Shown: positions 1-9,475, counted from the first letter of the stretch. The stretch: DNA of 64,000 bases from Gammaproteobacteria bacterium 45_16_T64 (GCA_002162955.1 MABD01000047.1:2196-66195); one strand, 5' to 3'. Program-made: numbers and translations. The notes: generated from the letters alone by a model not told the origin.

Positions 1-114
1 CCAAAAAGCGACGTTCATAGCATTAAATTCATTCGGTCTGCACAATTGAATGTGAGCGATATGATTTTCAATAGAGATAGTGAATGTTTCGTAACTTGGA
101 ATTTCGTAACTCAT
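1..114 (-). CDS. Enoyl-CoA hydratase/isomerase (crotonase) family protein, N-terminal fragment cut by the window edge
   Basis: An open frame on the minus strand starts at ATG 114-112 and runs off the left edge after 38 codons. An AGAGGG ribosome binding site lies four bases before the ATG. The translated start reads ISIENHIAHIQLCRPNEFNA from about residue 13. This matches the first beta strands of crotonase-fold enzymes, where a short V/I-rich strand is followed by an RP-x-x-x-N-A segment. Such enzymes hydrate or isomerise acyl-CoA double bonds, often in beta-oxidation. The active-site loops lie outside the window, so substrate and exact reaction cannot be told. Confidence 0.75.
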   Translation of the reverse strand, partial: MSYEIPSYETFTISIENHIAHIQLCRPNEFNAMNVAFW

Positions 115-230
115 TTGACCCTCTGCACTAGCGTGCGCCATTAATTAAGAACTCCATCGATTGTAGGCAGACAGTGATCTCAAACAAGGGTCAAAAATGA
201 CAAATCAAACACTTAGATTCACAATATTGC

Positions 231-1193
231 CTATGCCGATACTAGCCGTGCCCTACCTAACATAGCTTTATTCATGGTGGCGGTCAGCCAGTCAGGGTCA
301 TGCAGGCCTTTTAGCCGACGCCTAGCCTCTATGTAGGCAGGGAAATAGCGTACCCTTCTCGGCATTAACGGGTAGGTTTTTTGTATGACTTTCAGACAAC
401 TTTCATACATCGCCCGGTTCGCAGTATTATCTTCTGGCATCTCAAATTGTTCGCGCAAACGCTCAGGCATCATCAGCGATGTCATCACCTCATAGGGAGC
501 CAATACTGGGCGCAGCAGAGGGTTAATATGAAAGATAAAGGAGGCAATCTCTTTGCCCGCAGCTTCAACTTGAAGCTGATCCGACTCCCACATCGCTTCA
601 TTATAATCGATAAATTCACCCCAATTTCTGGGCAATCTCGACTCAGGAATCCCGAACAAATACGCAAACATTTTGGTCTCTCGATAATACTGTTCTTTTT
701 CTTGCTGAGATAACGGCCCCACCACCAATTCATACATCTTTACTGATGTCTCCCACAACGTAGCGTGCACCCATATCATGGCGTCGATACTATTGGCATC
801 ATAGCGACTGCCCTGTTTAAACGCGCCGGAGTCTTGTTCAATTTCACCGATAATCCGTGTGTGTATATTATGCACATTTAGGGCGCTATTCATCACTTGA
901 TCTATATTGCCGTACACCATGGTAAATACATTGCTGAAAGTGCCGCGAAACCGGCTCATCGGATCATCGACAGTGCGAGAATGCTGCTTAATACCATTGG
1001 CCACCCAGGGATGTGCAACTTGTAGCAGAGCCGCTCTACCCGCGCCTAAAAATGAACTGCTGTATTTCCCTATCTGCCAGAACATACTGCCTGGTCCAAA
1101 AATACCCGCATTGTCATCAATCACCGCAGACTTCATCTCTTCTAACTGAGCCAGAAGATCTTCCCGTGTCACTGTATTTTTATGCTCACTCAT
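231..1193 (-). CDS. MpaB/DUF2236-family oxygenase-like protein
   Basis: A 320-residue protein of the DUF2236 family (MpaB, rubber oxygenase Lcp-like catalytic domain), which includes heme-dependent oxygenases and many uncharacterised members. Supporting features are the early segment FGPGSMFWQIG, then AALLQVAHPWVANGIKQHS with the invariant HP, then DPMSRFRGTF, and a central WVHATLWET helix whose His is a candidate heme ligand. ATG 1193 is preferred over the upstream start at 1208 because GGAGGG sits seven bases before it. No signal peptide is visible. It is transcribed alone, with 480 bases of non-coding DNA upstream. Substrate unknown; confident only at family level. Confidence 0.8.
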   Translation of the reverse strand: MSEHKNTVTREDLLAQLEEMKSAVIDDNAGIFGPGSMFWQIGKYSSSFLGAGRAALLQVAHPWVANGIKQHSRTVDDPMSRFRGTFSNVFTMVYGNIDQVMNSALNVHNIHTRIIGEIEQDSGAFKQGSRYDANSIDAMIWVHATLWETSVKMYELVVGPLSQQEKEQYYRETKMFAYLFGIPESRLPRNWGEFIDYNEAMWESDQLQVEAAGKEIASFIFHINPLLRPVLAPYEVMTSLMMPERLREQFEMPEDNTANRAMYESCLKVIQKTYPLMPRRVRYFPAYIEARRRLKGLHDPDWLTATMNKAMLGRARLVSA

Positions 1194-1673
1194 CGCCAAT
1201 CCCTCCATGCTATTGCCTCAATTTAGTATGCAACACAAAACTCACTAGTTTCAACTTAACAGAGCGCTTGGTATGCAAACAATGGCAACAAACATCATCT
1301 CGCATGGCAGAAGACGCCAGATAGATGGCAATAACAAAAGCGGCCTAACATAGCCAAAAATTGTTATTACTTGGGGGGATTCATTATCGAGAAGTGATGA
1401 AAGGAGAAAACGCAGGTCACGTAGGAGAAGAAAAAACCTGTGGGATATCAATAGATTGGCTCAGCCAATCTGAACTACACCGTGTACGCTAACTAAACTG
1501 AGGAGATAGAAAACGGTCATTTATATGTGTAGATCAGATTGCTGAGATGTTTATGTTAGACTGCTTAAAGTGTCTTTTACAAGAGTATACAGACTGAATC
1601 ATTAGAACTTTTTATTATGGATGAAAAAACCGCAGCCGCGACAAAGAGTTACACCGTGCGCTCATTTTATCAA
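1194..1673. other. 480-base gap between two minus-strand genes
   Basis: No credible gene is visible; the short open frames have no start context or recognisable sequence. The left end must carry the leader of the MpaB-like gene, including GGAGGG at 1201-1206. I see no convincing terminator for the DUF2244 gene and no repeat. Confidence 0.5.
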
Positions 1674-2174
1674 CTAATATACCTCTGCTGTCTTGTATCG
1701 CACAGGCAGTACTCGAACTAATAACTGCACCAGTTCATCACGCTCATTTTCGACCAAAAAACCACCAACTTCTCGTGATTCGGTTCGAAAACAAATAAGT
1801 ACACGCTTAGGGATATTACGCCGTTCTGATTTGCTCACCAATGCAGACGACCAGGGGCGGCTAATCTTCCAGCATTGATCCGCTCTTTTCACCCCAGACT
1901 CTATCAGTACTTCACCAGCGGAGAAGCGCAGAACTTCCTGACGAGATAAGCGACGCCGAACCATATAGGCAGTCACGAGCAAAGTAATAATTTCTAGGCC
2001 GGAAAAGGGTAAAACGAACCACACCCCGATAATGGCAAAATACACCCCAATGGCAAGGCAATACAACGATAGGGCTGAATACACCCATAACGCGCGCTGG
2101 GTAGACATAGAGAGGTTGGGGCGTAATACGATATACCCCTCTCCGGTATTCAGATCGATACGATTCTCTATCAT
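1674..2174 (-). CDS. DUF2244 integral membrane protein
   Basis: A 166-residue protein matching the DUF2244 pattern. A short soluble N-terminus ends in LRPNLSMSTQRALWVY. Two closely spaced transmembrane helices follow at about residues 30-48 and 50-68, then RRRLSRQEVLRF and a beta-rich cytoplasmic tail. The start ATG has GGGAG nine bases upstream. In many proteobacteria DUF2244 genes lie near cytochrome oxidase genes, but none is here. Function unknown; probably an inner-membrane protein. The neighbouring upstream gene at 2240 could share its transcript. Confidence 0.75.
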   Translation of the reverse strand: MIENRIDLNTGEGYIVLRPNLSMSTQRALWVYSALSLYCLAIGVYFAIIGVWFVLPFSGLEIITLLVTAYMVRRRLSRQEVLRFSAGEVLIESGVKRADQCWKISRPWSSALVSKSERRNIPKRVLICFRTESREVGGFLVENERDELVQLLVRVLPVRYKTAEVY

Positions 2175-2239
2175 GCAAGTTAACTCCCACCAGTGAGAGG
2201 CAACCCAGACTACGCGACGGTAATACCTACCATGGTGTT

Positions 2240-2794
2240 CTATGCACTGGGGGCCGGATCCAATAAAGTCTGCAGATCCTTCTTGGTTAATGTAGCCATA
2301 AACTCGGACAAAGGTATACCCAGATGCTGCGAAAAAAGCATTTCTCCTTTTGCCATTATTGCCGCAATTTTCAGTTTTGTGGCGTTATCGAGGCTGTCCC
2401 CTTCTCGAGAAGATATTGCGTATTGCTGGGCCGAATGTCGCATCATCATCAATACCGTCACTAACTCATTCTTAGTCGACTCTGCTAACGGCGGCTTGCC
2501 TGCGTCTTTGGCGGTTTGAGTAACTAACCCGCCCATCCAGTGCTCCATCAGCCTATCAGCACCAGCATGGGGACCCTCTTCACTGGCCATCGATCCACCA
2601 AGATCATTTAAGAAGTCTGCCTCTTTCCAATTATCGAAGTCCAAATCCGGCAACTGTACGGGTTTTACGCCTGATTGTTGGTAATGCTCAGCCATCTGCA
2701 GCAAGGGGTTTTCTTTATCCAGATACCAATAAAATGCACTGGCAGCGACCAATCCGCCCACGATTGCTAGAAACAGCTTTTTGATAATTAACAA
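2240..2794 (-). CDS. Membrane-anchored protein of unknown function
   Basis: A 184-residue protein with one hydrophobic N-terminal segment (about residues 7-24), either a signal anchor or an uncleaved signal. The rest should be periplasmic and mainly helical, including MEHWMGGLV and a Met-rich stretch MMMRHSAQQYA. The first codon is TTG, with GAGG nine bases before it; no in-frame ATG near the start gives a better fit. I do not recognise a family. It reads in the same direction as the DUF2244 gene 65 bases downstream, which is weak evidence of co-transcription. Confidence 0.6.
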   Translation of the reverse strand: MLIIKKLFLAIVGGLVAASAFYWYLDKENPLLQMAEHYQQSGVKPVQLPDLDFDNWKEADFLNDLGGSMASEEGPHAGADRLMEHWMGGLVTQTAKDAGKPPLAESTKNELVTVLMMMRHSAQQYAISSREGDSLDNATKLKIAAIMAKGEMLFSQHLGIPLSEFMATLTKKDLQTLLDPAPSA

Positions 2795-2980
2795 ACCTTC
2801 ATTCCTCTCGATATCTTTTTACTGATTTTCACGTCACTAACCCACTGAATTAACACATATTCGCATTTTAACGCCTGTTCACGCAACGTTAACAGTTCTT
2901 TACATTCGACATCACAGACGAGTACCATTGAGCACTATCGATAGATTAGGCTACAACTGCCTCTACTAGGGACTCCATTT

Positions 2981-5314
2981 ATGCCGGGCCAGGAAAAGCA
3001 TTACCGTACTTGCAACCTCTGTGAAGCAATGTGCGGCGTTGTCGTCACACACGAAAAAGGCAAAGTGCTTTCCATACAAGGGGACAAACATGACCCTCTT
3101 AGTCGCGGCCATATCTGTCCTAAAGCAGTTGCGTTGCAAGACATTCACGACGACCCTGATCGCCTCCGATATCCAATGCTCAAAACCCCACAAGGCTGGG
3201 AACGCATCAGTTGGGAAAACGCCTTTAACGAAGCCGCTTCTCGGCTACGCACCATTCAAGCAAAACACGGCAAGAATGCCGTCGGCATGTATACCGGCAA
3301 CCCCACGATTCACAACCTAGGCAGTATGATTACCATCGCCCCGCTTATGGCTGCGGTCGGTACCAAAAACCGCTTCAGCGCCACCTCAGTGGATCAGCTG
3401 GCCCCCATGCTCGTTGCAATGAAGATGTTCGGGAGCCACGTCTTGTTACCCGTGCCTGACATTGACCGCACCGACTATTTTTTGTGTATTGGCGGCAACC
3501 CTCTCGCATCCAATGGCAGCTTGATGAGCGTACCTGATGTCAGAAAACGCATCAAAAGCATCCAACAACGCGGGGGGCAATTTGTCACAATTGACCCCCG
3601 CAAGACTGAAACGGCCGACATATCTGACCAACACCATTTCATCACCCCTGGAAGCGATGCATTGTTTCTTATGGGGATCATTCATACGTTATTTAGAAAA
3701 AACCTTATCGACCTAGGTCGCGCAGAGTCCTTCACTCAAGGCGTTAACATGTTACGTAATATGGTAACTGGTTTCACGCCCGAGAAAGTCGCTCCGCACA
3801 CAGGTATTAGTGCTAAAGCAATACGCAACATAGCCACTGATTTGGCCAAAGCCGAGCGTGCGTGTTGTTATGGTCGGATGGGGACATCCACCCAGGAGTT
3901 TGGCGGTCTTAGTAGCTGGTTAATCATGGTGATTAATATCATCACCGGTAACATGGATGAAGAAGGTGGCATGATGTTCACCCACCCCGCCATTGATCTT
4001 GCTGGGTTATCCAATCTATTTGGCCAAACAGGTACTTTTAATAGTCGAAAGAGTCGAGTATCACGCCTACCGGAATTCGGCGGTGAGTATCCTGCAAGCA
4101 CCATGGCAGAAGAAATGCTTACTCAGGGAGAAGGTCAGATAAGAGGGTTGATTACCCATGCCGGAAACCCAGTGCTGTCGACTCCCAACGGCAAGCAATT
4201 AGAAAAAGGCTTAGAAGGCCTCGAATTTATGGTTGCCATTGATTTTTATCTCAATGAAACCACACAACACGCAGATATTATTCTCCCTCCAACGGGTCCT
4301 CTTGAGCATAGTCATTACGACTTAGCACTCAATATGATGACGATCCGTAATACCGCTAAATACTCTCCGCCACTTTTCAATCCTGCGCCAGACACACGGC
4401 ATGATTGGCAGATTCTGCTGGAACTCACCAAGCGGTTTGAAAGCAAATCCCCTATCTCATGGGCAGGAGCAGAAATAAAACACAAGCTGCTAAACCGCCT
4501 TGGCGCTGATGGTGTATTGGACGTGCTATTACGTTCCGGTCCCTATGGCACCAAAGTCCCTCAGTTTGCTGCTCAGCAAAAACAGCTGGTGGATCTACTG
4601 TATAACCGCCTACCAAAAAAGAGTATTGGGCGTCTAGCGCTGGAGCTTAGCCCATACAATAAGACACACAAGCACCGCAGCTCCCAACTCAATTTGCGAA
4701 CCCTGAAAAAGCACCCCCACGGTATTGATCTCGGGCCACTAAAATCTAGCCTGCCACAACGTCTCGCAACACTAAATCACCAAATAAACTTGGTGCCAAA
4801 GTTATTTTTAAAGGACGTATCGCGGCTACAAGAAAGGCTAGCGAGCAAACCACCCAGCAGAACACCCGAAACATTCCTAATGATTGGACGCCGTCATGTA
4901 CGCAGTAATAATTCATGGCTACATAACAGCTATCGCTTAGTTAAAGGCAAAAACCGATGCACGGCGCTGATCCACCCAGGCGATGCTAAGCGACTGAATA
5001 TCCGTAATGGTGACATGATTATTGTCAGTTCAAAAACCGGCGAAATCCGACTTCCTGTTGAAGTGACAGAGAATATCATGCCTTCCGTTATTAGCATTCC
5101 ACATGGCTGGGGGCACTCCAGAAAAGGCAGCCAACTCGCTGTTGCGTCTGAGCATCCAGGCGTTAGCATTAACGATATCACTGATGAAAAGCTCATCGAT
5201 GAGTTAACGGGGGCAGCCGCATTAAGTGGTCAACCCGTCACCGTAAGTCGAATAGAAGTGAAGAATAACATTGTGCGTTTAAATGATGTGCGACTAGCCA
5301 CGATAACGGAATAA
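2981..5314 (+). CDS. Molybdopterin-dependent oxidoreductase with an N-terminal [4Fe-4S] site
   Basis: A 777-residue enzyme of the DMSO reductase/formate dehydrogenase superfamily. C11, C14, C18 and C46 form the CX2CX3CX27C iron-sulfur site, followed by K48 in CPKAV. Segments such as DYFLCIGGNPLASN and ITHAGNPVLS bind the bis-pterin cofactor, and the C-terminal domain from about residue 635 (IHPGDAKRLNIRNGD) is the dinucleotide-binding barrel. By rough alignment to formate dehydrogenase the metal ligand falls near S136 in ATSVDQ, so the ligand may be Ser as in DMSO reductases. No selenocysteine codon is present. With no twin-arginine signal it should be cytoplasmic. No partner subunit is adjacent, and the substrate is unknown. 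Confidence 0.85.
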   Translation: MPGQEKHYRTCNLCEAMCGVVVTHEKGKVLSIQGDKHDPLSRGHICPKAVALQDIHDDPDRLRYPMLKTPQGWERISWENAFNEAASRLRTIQAKHGKNAVGMYTGNPTIHNLGSMITIAPLMAAVGTKNRFSATSVDQLAPMLVAMKMFGSHVLLPVPDIDRTDYFLCIGGNPLASNGSLMSVPDVRKRIKSIQQRGGQFVTIDPRKTETADISDQHHFITPGSDALFLMGIIHTLFRKNLIDLGRAESFTQGVNMLRNMVTGFTPEKVAPHTGISAKAIRNIATDLAKAERACCYGRMGTSTQEFGGLSSWLIMVINIITGNMDEEGGMMFTHPAIDLAGLSNLFGQTGTFNSRKSRVSRLPEFGGEYPASTMAEEMLTQGEGQIRGLITHAGNPVLSTPNGKQLEKGLEGLEFMVAIDFYLNETTQHADIILPPTGPLEHSHYDLALNMMTIRNTAKYSPPLFNPAPDTRHDWQILLELTKRFESKSPISWAGAEIKHKLLNRLGADGVLDVLLRSGPYGTKVPQFAAQQKQLVDLLYNRLPKKSIGRLALELSPYNKTHKHRSSQLNLRTLKKHPHGIDLGPLKSSLPQRLATLNHQINLVPKLFLKDVSRLQERLASKPPSRTPETFLMIGRRHVRSNNSWLHNSYRLVKGKNRCTALIHPGDAKRLNIRNGDMIIVSSKTGEIRLPVEVTENIMPSVISIPHGWGHSRKGSQLAVASEHPGVSINDITDEKLIDELTGAAALSGQPVTVSRIEVKNNIVRLNDVRLATITE

Positions 5315-5320
5315 GAAACG

Positions 5321-6841
5321 TTAGTTATTATGCAGCGAAGATAAGCGTAATCTTCGTTGCAGCTGGCCAGAAATTGCTTCCATCACCATATTTAACGCGG
5401 CAGCAAATAATATCAACAATAGCGCTCGATCATAGCGAATATCTTCAAACGCAGAGTCAATATAGAACCCCAGCGTAGACACACCTAGCAACCCCAAAAT
5501 AGCCGTCTCCCGCATAATTACCTCCCAACGATACAACCAAAAACTCATCAATTGGGCAGATACCCTTGGCAAGACCTCATAACTGTAAAGCAATAACGGG
5601 GCGGGGCAATCAGGCCTAAGGTCAAGGCTATCGACTTGACCACGCAACAAGTAACAAATAACGCCACCGTTATGTAATGCCAACGCAATAATCGCGGGAA
5701 TCATAGAGGGCCCGATCAACAGCATCAACACAAAAGCAATGACGACTTCCGGAAGGGATCGCACCACAAGCAATACAGCAATTCCCCCTCCCCTTCCATA
5801 TCGCCCAAGAAATAGGAATGATTGTAACGGCAAGAAAAACACCACAAAAAGCCCCGTTAACACCACTGACACCATCGTTAATACAATGGTGTCGACTATT
5901 CCTGGGTAGACCTCCTCAGACCAAAGGTGAAGAAACCAAGACAGCAGTTTTCCGTCTGCTATAGACGCCCAAACTTGTCCTCGCATTGGCGCTGGCACTA
6001 TTTCATCTGCAATAAATGCCCCTGCATATTGAAGTGAAACCCCCTGCCCGAACGGAAAAAAAATAACAGCACTTAACACCATCACCCACCAAGTCTTACC
6101 ATTAAACCACCAACGTTTGCCGGCAATAAGCAAGAGCAACACATACAGCAACATCCATGCCTCTGAGTAGTGCCCTTCTTTAATCGCTGACTCTAGATGA
6201 AAACCTATGGTTGGCAGACCAACAAAACCGAGCACAGCACTCGAGCGTAGGGCGCACTCCAACCGATAGCTTACGTAATGACTCATTTGCGACACGACTT
6301 GCATCAACTGAGAAAAAAGAAAGTTGGATACTTTGCCTACTTTTCCACGTAACACCTGCCTGGGTTCAGGGTCCGCTTGCAATAGCATTTCATAGAACAC
6401 CTTCGCGAACACACCAGAATAAGGTATCGCGATAGCCAACAGCCCAGCTAACGGAGATACCCCTATCATTGCTATTAGTAACAACCCCCAAAACAATTCA
6501 TGAATAGCCCGAATAAATGCACACGCCCAACGCACCACAGGCCAACGATAAAATAGTGCACACACAAACCCAACCACTAACGATAACATGACGCCCAACA
6601 CAGCAAATTGCACGGTCAGCATCACCGCACTAAATAGCTCAGAAATATCAGGGTAGGATGGCGTTATTGCTCCGGTGAATATACGTGACAACTCAGCCCA
6701 AGGATAAGTCACTGAGACAACAAGATCAGCAAAAGGCAGACAAATACAACCTACGACCAACATCATCAAGATGACGTTATTGGTAGCTGAAAAAGGCACT
6801 CTACGTAATAAAGAAAAGCGATTCAATACTCGAGAAATCAT
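5321..6841 (-). CDS. Fused PhnE-like ABC transporter permease, probably for selenium oxyanion uptake
   Basis: A 506-residue inner-membrane protein made of two permease halves of the PhnE type. Each half carries its own cytoplasmic coupling loop: SAVLGFVGLPTIGF in the first and ETAILGLLGVSTLGF in the second. Multiple hydrophobic helices surround both. PhnE permeases usually act as two identical subunits of about 260-290 residues, so this is a tandem fusion. Its ATG overlaps the stop of the ATPase gene by one base (TAATG), so translation is coupled. It ends six bases from the stop of the convergent oxidoreductase gene. The selenium role is inferred from the linked selU gene. Confidence 0.8.
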   Translation of the reverse strand: MISRVLNRFSLLRRVPFSATNNVILMMLVVGCICLPFADLVVSVTYPWAELSRIFTGAITPSYPDISELFSAVMLTVQFAVLGVMLSLVVGFVCALFYRWPVVRWACAFIRAIHELFWGLLLIAMIGVSPLAGLLAIAIPYSGVFAKVFYEMLLQADPEPRQVLRGKVGKVSNFLFSQLMQVVSQMSHYVSYRLECALRSSAVLGFVGLPTIGFHLESAIKEGHYSEAWMLLYVLLLLIAGKRWWFNGKTWWVMVLSAVIFFPFGQGVSLQYAGAFIADEIVPAPMRGQVWASIADGKLLSWFLHLWSEEVYPGIVDTIVLTMVSVVLTGLFVVFFLPLQSFLFLGRYGRGGGIAVLLVVRSLPEVVIAFVLMLLIGPSMIPAIIALALHNGGVICYLLRGQVDSLDLRPDCPAPLLLYSYEVLPRVSAQLMSFWLYRWEVIMRETAILGLLGVSTLGFYIDSAFEDIRYDRALLLILFAAALNMVMEAISGQLQRRLRLSSLHNN

Positions 6842-7509
6842 TACAGATTAGTGCGAAAAATAGTAGAGAAGTCCTGCTCGCACAGCTCGGAAGCCAGAGC
6901 ATTAAATGCCACTTTACCCTGCCTGATCCCCACTACACGATCAAAATGCTCAACCGCTAACTGCCGGTCATGGGTTGCCACCACCACCGTTGAGAACTGC
7001 TGCTTTAGGGATTGTATAAGTTGCGCACCATGCTGTTGGTCCACCGAAGACACCGGCTCATCTCCTATAAAGGTAGTCACAAACTCACCTTTACCTTGCA
7101 ATAACGACCGGGCTAACGCAACACGCTGACGCTGCCCACCAGATAACTGGCTGACTTGCTTCTTCAATAACTCGGCAACTCCCACGCAATCAGCCACCGC
7201 ACTTACATCTTCCCATGCCGCTGATTGGGGCCAAATCAAGTTGAGGATGTTCACTCCAATATTATGCTCACTAAGAGCACCCATGTAGATATTATGAAAC
7301 GCAGACAATGTCGGCACTAACCCTAACGACTGTGGACATAGGGCAATAGTTTGCGGCGATAGATCATATAACTGCCGTAACAGCGTACTTTTACCTGCCC
7401 CACTCTCCCCCACAATCGCAACGGATTCCCCCGGCGTCACACTCAGGTTCACCTTATGTAACACAAGGTGATTCCTATAGCCAAATGAGTGATCAACCAG
7501 TTTCAGCAT
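6841..7509 (-). CDS. PhnC-like ABC transporter ATP-binding protein
   Basis: A 222-residue ATPase. Walker A is GESGAGKST, the Q-loop segment is ALCPQSLGLVPTL, the signature is LSGGQRQRVALARSL, Walker B ends in FIGDEPVSSVD, and the switch His is in VVATHDR. The ATG at 7509 overlaps the stop of the binding-protein gene by one base (TGATG); a TTG just upstream is the alternative. It should energise the fused permease encoded downstream. Phosphonate transport is the closest functional analogy by family, but the gene context favours a selenium compound. Confidence 0.85.
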   Translation of the reverse strand: MLKLVDHSFGYRNHLVLHKVNLSVTPGESVAIVGESGAGKSTLLRQLYDLSPQTIALCPQSLGLVPTLSAFHNIYMGALSEHNIGVNILNLIWPQSAAWEDVSAVADCVGVAELLKKQVSQLSGGQRQRVALARSLLQGKGEFVTTFIGDEPVSSVDQQHGAQLIQSLKQQFSTVVVATHDRQLAVEHFDRVVGIRQGKVAFNALASELCEQDFSTIFRTNL

Positions 7510-8378
7510 CAATCAATTAATCCAACACGTTTCGCTACATCAACTATTGGGGCATAGTCTTCGTTAGAGGCCGCCACAAATGATTGCCGTGGAAACGCGG
7601 CGAGTAATGCAGGCGATCGCATTGTCAGTAACGCTTCCCTCACTTTTTCTTTAAAACCAACACCAAATCGCTGCTCCACATCACCCCGTATTGACCATTG
7701 GTAATCTGGATACCCTGGCGTTTGCCAAACCACCGCTACTTTTGAGGTATCAACTTTTCCTGCCGCGACAGCCTGGTCCCACACTTTAAAATTCACCGCG
7801 CCAGTATTAAACGCACCAGACTCTACCAAAGCAATGGTGCGAGAATGGTCACCACTATAACCTACCCGTGTAAAGACCTTGTTAGGCACAACACCAAATT
7901 GCTCACGTAAATAAAACTCTGGCATTAGCCGGCCAGAAGTAGAGCCCTTAGAGCCAAAAGTAAACGTAAACCCCTCTAAGGCATCTAAATTTTTAACACT
8001 GCCCTTTAACTGGGTTTGTTCGACATTTGCAATAAAATAAGTTTTAAAGAATTGATCTTCATATCCTTGAGCAATCGCTTCGGAACCTTTCACTCGCATC
8101 CGAGCTCGCACTCCTGACAAACCACCAAACCATGCCAATTGAACTTGATCATGGGAAAATGCCGTCACTGCAGCACCATAAGATTTCACCGGTAAATAGC
8201 GAACCTTAACTCCCAACTCCTGCTCTAAGTATGCAGCGACTTTTGAAAACCGCTGCTGCAACTGGCTCTCATCCTGATCGGGGATTGCAGTGAATACCAA
8301 CTCACGCTGATCAGCGAACCCCATGCTCGGTAAGAAGAGCACCGTAAATAAAATTAACGCTCGGCTTAACAACATCAT
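7509..8378 (-). CDS. PhnD-like periplasmic binding protein, putative selenate/selenium transporter component
   Basis: A 289-residue solute-binding protein with a signal peptide ending near SMGFA. The mature part reads AIPDQDESQLQQRFSKVAAY, then VQLAWFGGLSGVRARM, the usual PhnD-family layout. A subfamily with this layout is annotated as a putative selenate binding protein because it recurs beside selenium genes (established association; ligand unproven). I place the start at ATG 8378, which overlaps the selU stop as ATGA and has GGGG seven bases upstream. An upstream GTG at 8396 would add six residues. It would deliver substrate to the ATPase and fused permease encoded next. Confidence 0.8.
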   Translation of the reverse strand: MMLLSRALILFTVLFLPSMGFADQRELVFTAIPDQDESQLQQRFSKVAAYLEQELGVKVRYLPVKSYGAAVTAFSHDQVQLAWFGGLSGVRARMRVKGSEAIAQGYEDQFFKTYFIANVEQTQLKGSVKNLDALEGFTFTFGSKGSTSGRLMPEFYLREQFGVVPNKVFTRVGYSGDHSRTIALVESGAFNTGAVNFKVWDQAVAAGKVDTSKVAVVWQTPGYPDYQWSIRGDVEQRFGVGFKEKVREALLTMRSPALLAAFPRQSFVAASNEDYAPIVDVAKRVGLID

Positions 8379-9475
8379 TTTCTTTCCCCTACCCACTCAA
8401 GAATCATTTGGTGAGTACCTTTAAATAGAATGGTTCGTGTTTTTTGTTGATCTTGATAGGTATACATTGGGTCATAGTATTGCTGCAATAATTCAGCCAC
8501 TAACTCTCGATAAGCACTCAATGCCCCCGTTGCTTTATGCGCCTTAAGCGCACCTTCCAAAACCTCAGTTAAGCGGGTATATCGAACACCCCCAAGGCGC
8601 TTCCGTATGCGATACAAACTATCGTTGAGGTATTCAGCCAACAGTATATTAGCCTTTTCTTCATCGCCCTCATTGAGCTGCAGGTAACGTTGAAACATAT
8701 CAACCACATAGTCTTGTACACCCCGGTCGATTCTATCTTCCAGGGTGGTTTCCAATACCACGGCAGGCGCTTCCGACATTCGTTTTTTTAGTGGTTCAGA
8801 AAGAGCACACCGCCCGATCAATCGCCCCTCGTCCTCAAGGTAAACTGAACTAACAGCCTGACCTGCCATTTTTAACATAGCGATAGACAAACTGTTTTCG
8901 AAGTCAATTTGGCTAGGCTGCCCACCAGGTAACTTACCAAAGCTAGAGCCTCGATGATTGGCAAGCCCCTCTAAGTCGACCGATCCGGGCAAGTCGAGAA
9001 TCAGCTCTGTTTTACCAACACCCGTTGGCCCCGCCACAATAACAAAGGGTAATTTGGCCGAGTTGAGCTCCAATTCATCGATTAAAAATCGTCGCATCGC
9101 TTTGTAACCACCCAATACCAAGGGATAAGCCATGCCCGCTTCTTTCATTGCTTGCTGGGTTGACCTTGAACGCAGTCCACCTCGAAAACAATACAAATAG
9201 CCCGCCGGGTGCTTTTGGGCAAATTCACACCAACGTTGAATCCGCGCGTCTTTTGTCTCCCCAGATAACAATGAATGCCCCAGTAAAATGGCCTCATCCT
9301 GGCCTTTTTCCTTGTAGCAGGTGCCCACTAGCTCGCGCTCATGATCGTTAAGCACCGGGAGGTTAATCGCCTCAGGGAAGGCTCCTTTACTAAATTCAAT
9401 AGGTGCACGAACATCCATCATCGGAATATCGGACAGGAACAACTGGCGGTAATCCCGCGTATCGCCTCGATCCAT
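8375..9475 (-). CDS. selU: tRNA 2-selenouridine synthase
   Basis: A 366-residue SelU/MnmH (YbbB) enzyme. It replaces sulfur with selenium on 2-thiouridine at the wobble position of certain tRNAs, through a geranylated intermediate, using selenophosphate. An N-terminal rhodanese domain contains the active Cys C96 in YLYCFRGGLRSRS. A P-loop GPTGVGKT at 149-156 follows, then a helical C-terminal region. Length matches the family (E. coli 364). It is the first gene of a minus-strand block with the ABC transporter, joined by a 4-base overlap. Selenophosphate synthetase (selD) is not in the window and must be elsewhere if the enzyme uses selenium. Confidence 0.92.
   Translation of the reverse strand: MDRGDTRDYRQLFLSDIPMMDVRAPIEFSKGAFPEAINLPVLNDHERELVGTCYKEKGQDEAILLGHSLLSGETKDARIQRWCEFAQKHPAGYLYCFRGGLRSRSTQQAMKEAGMAYPLVLGGYKAMRRFLIDELELNSAKLPFVIVAGPTGVGKTELILDLPGSVDLEGLANHRGSSFGKLPGGQPSQIDFENSLSIAMLKMAGQAVSSVYLEDEGRLIGRCALSEPLKKRMSEAPAVVLETTLEDRIDRGVQDYVVDMFQRYLQLNEGDEEKANILLAEYLNDSLYRIRKRLGGVRYTRLTEVLEGALKAHKATGALSAYRELVAELLQQYYDPMYTYQDQQKTRTILFKGTHQMILEWVGERK

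Noticed and set aside
2981-5314. Selenocysteine formate dehydrogenase, suggested by neighbouring selenium genes
   Set aside because: There is no in-frame TGA. The metal ligand region reads ATSVDQ, which points to Ser.
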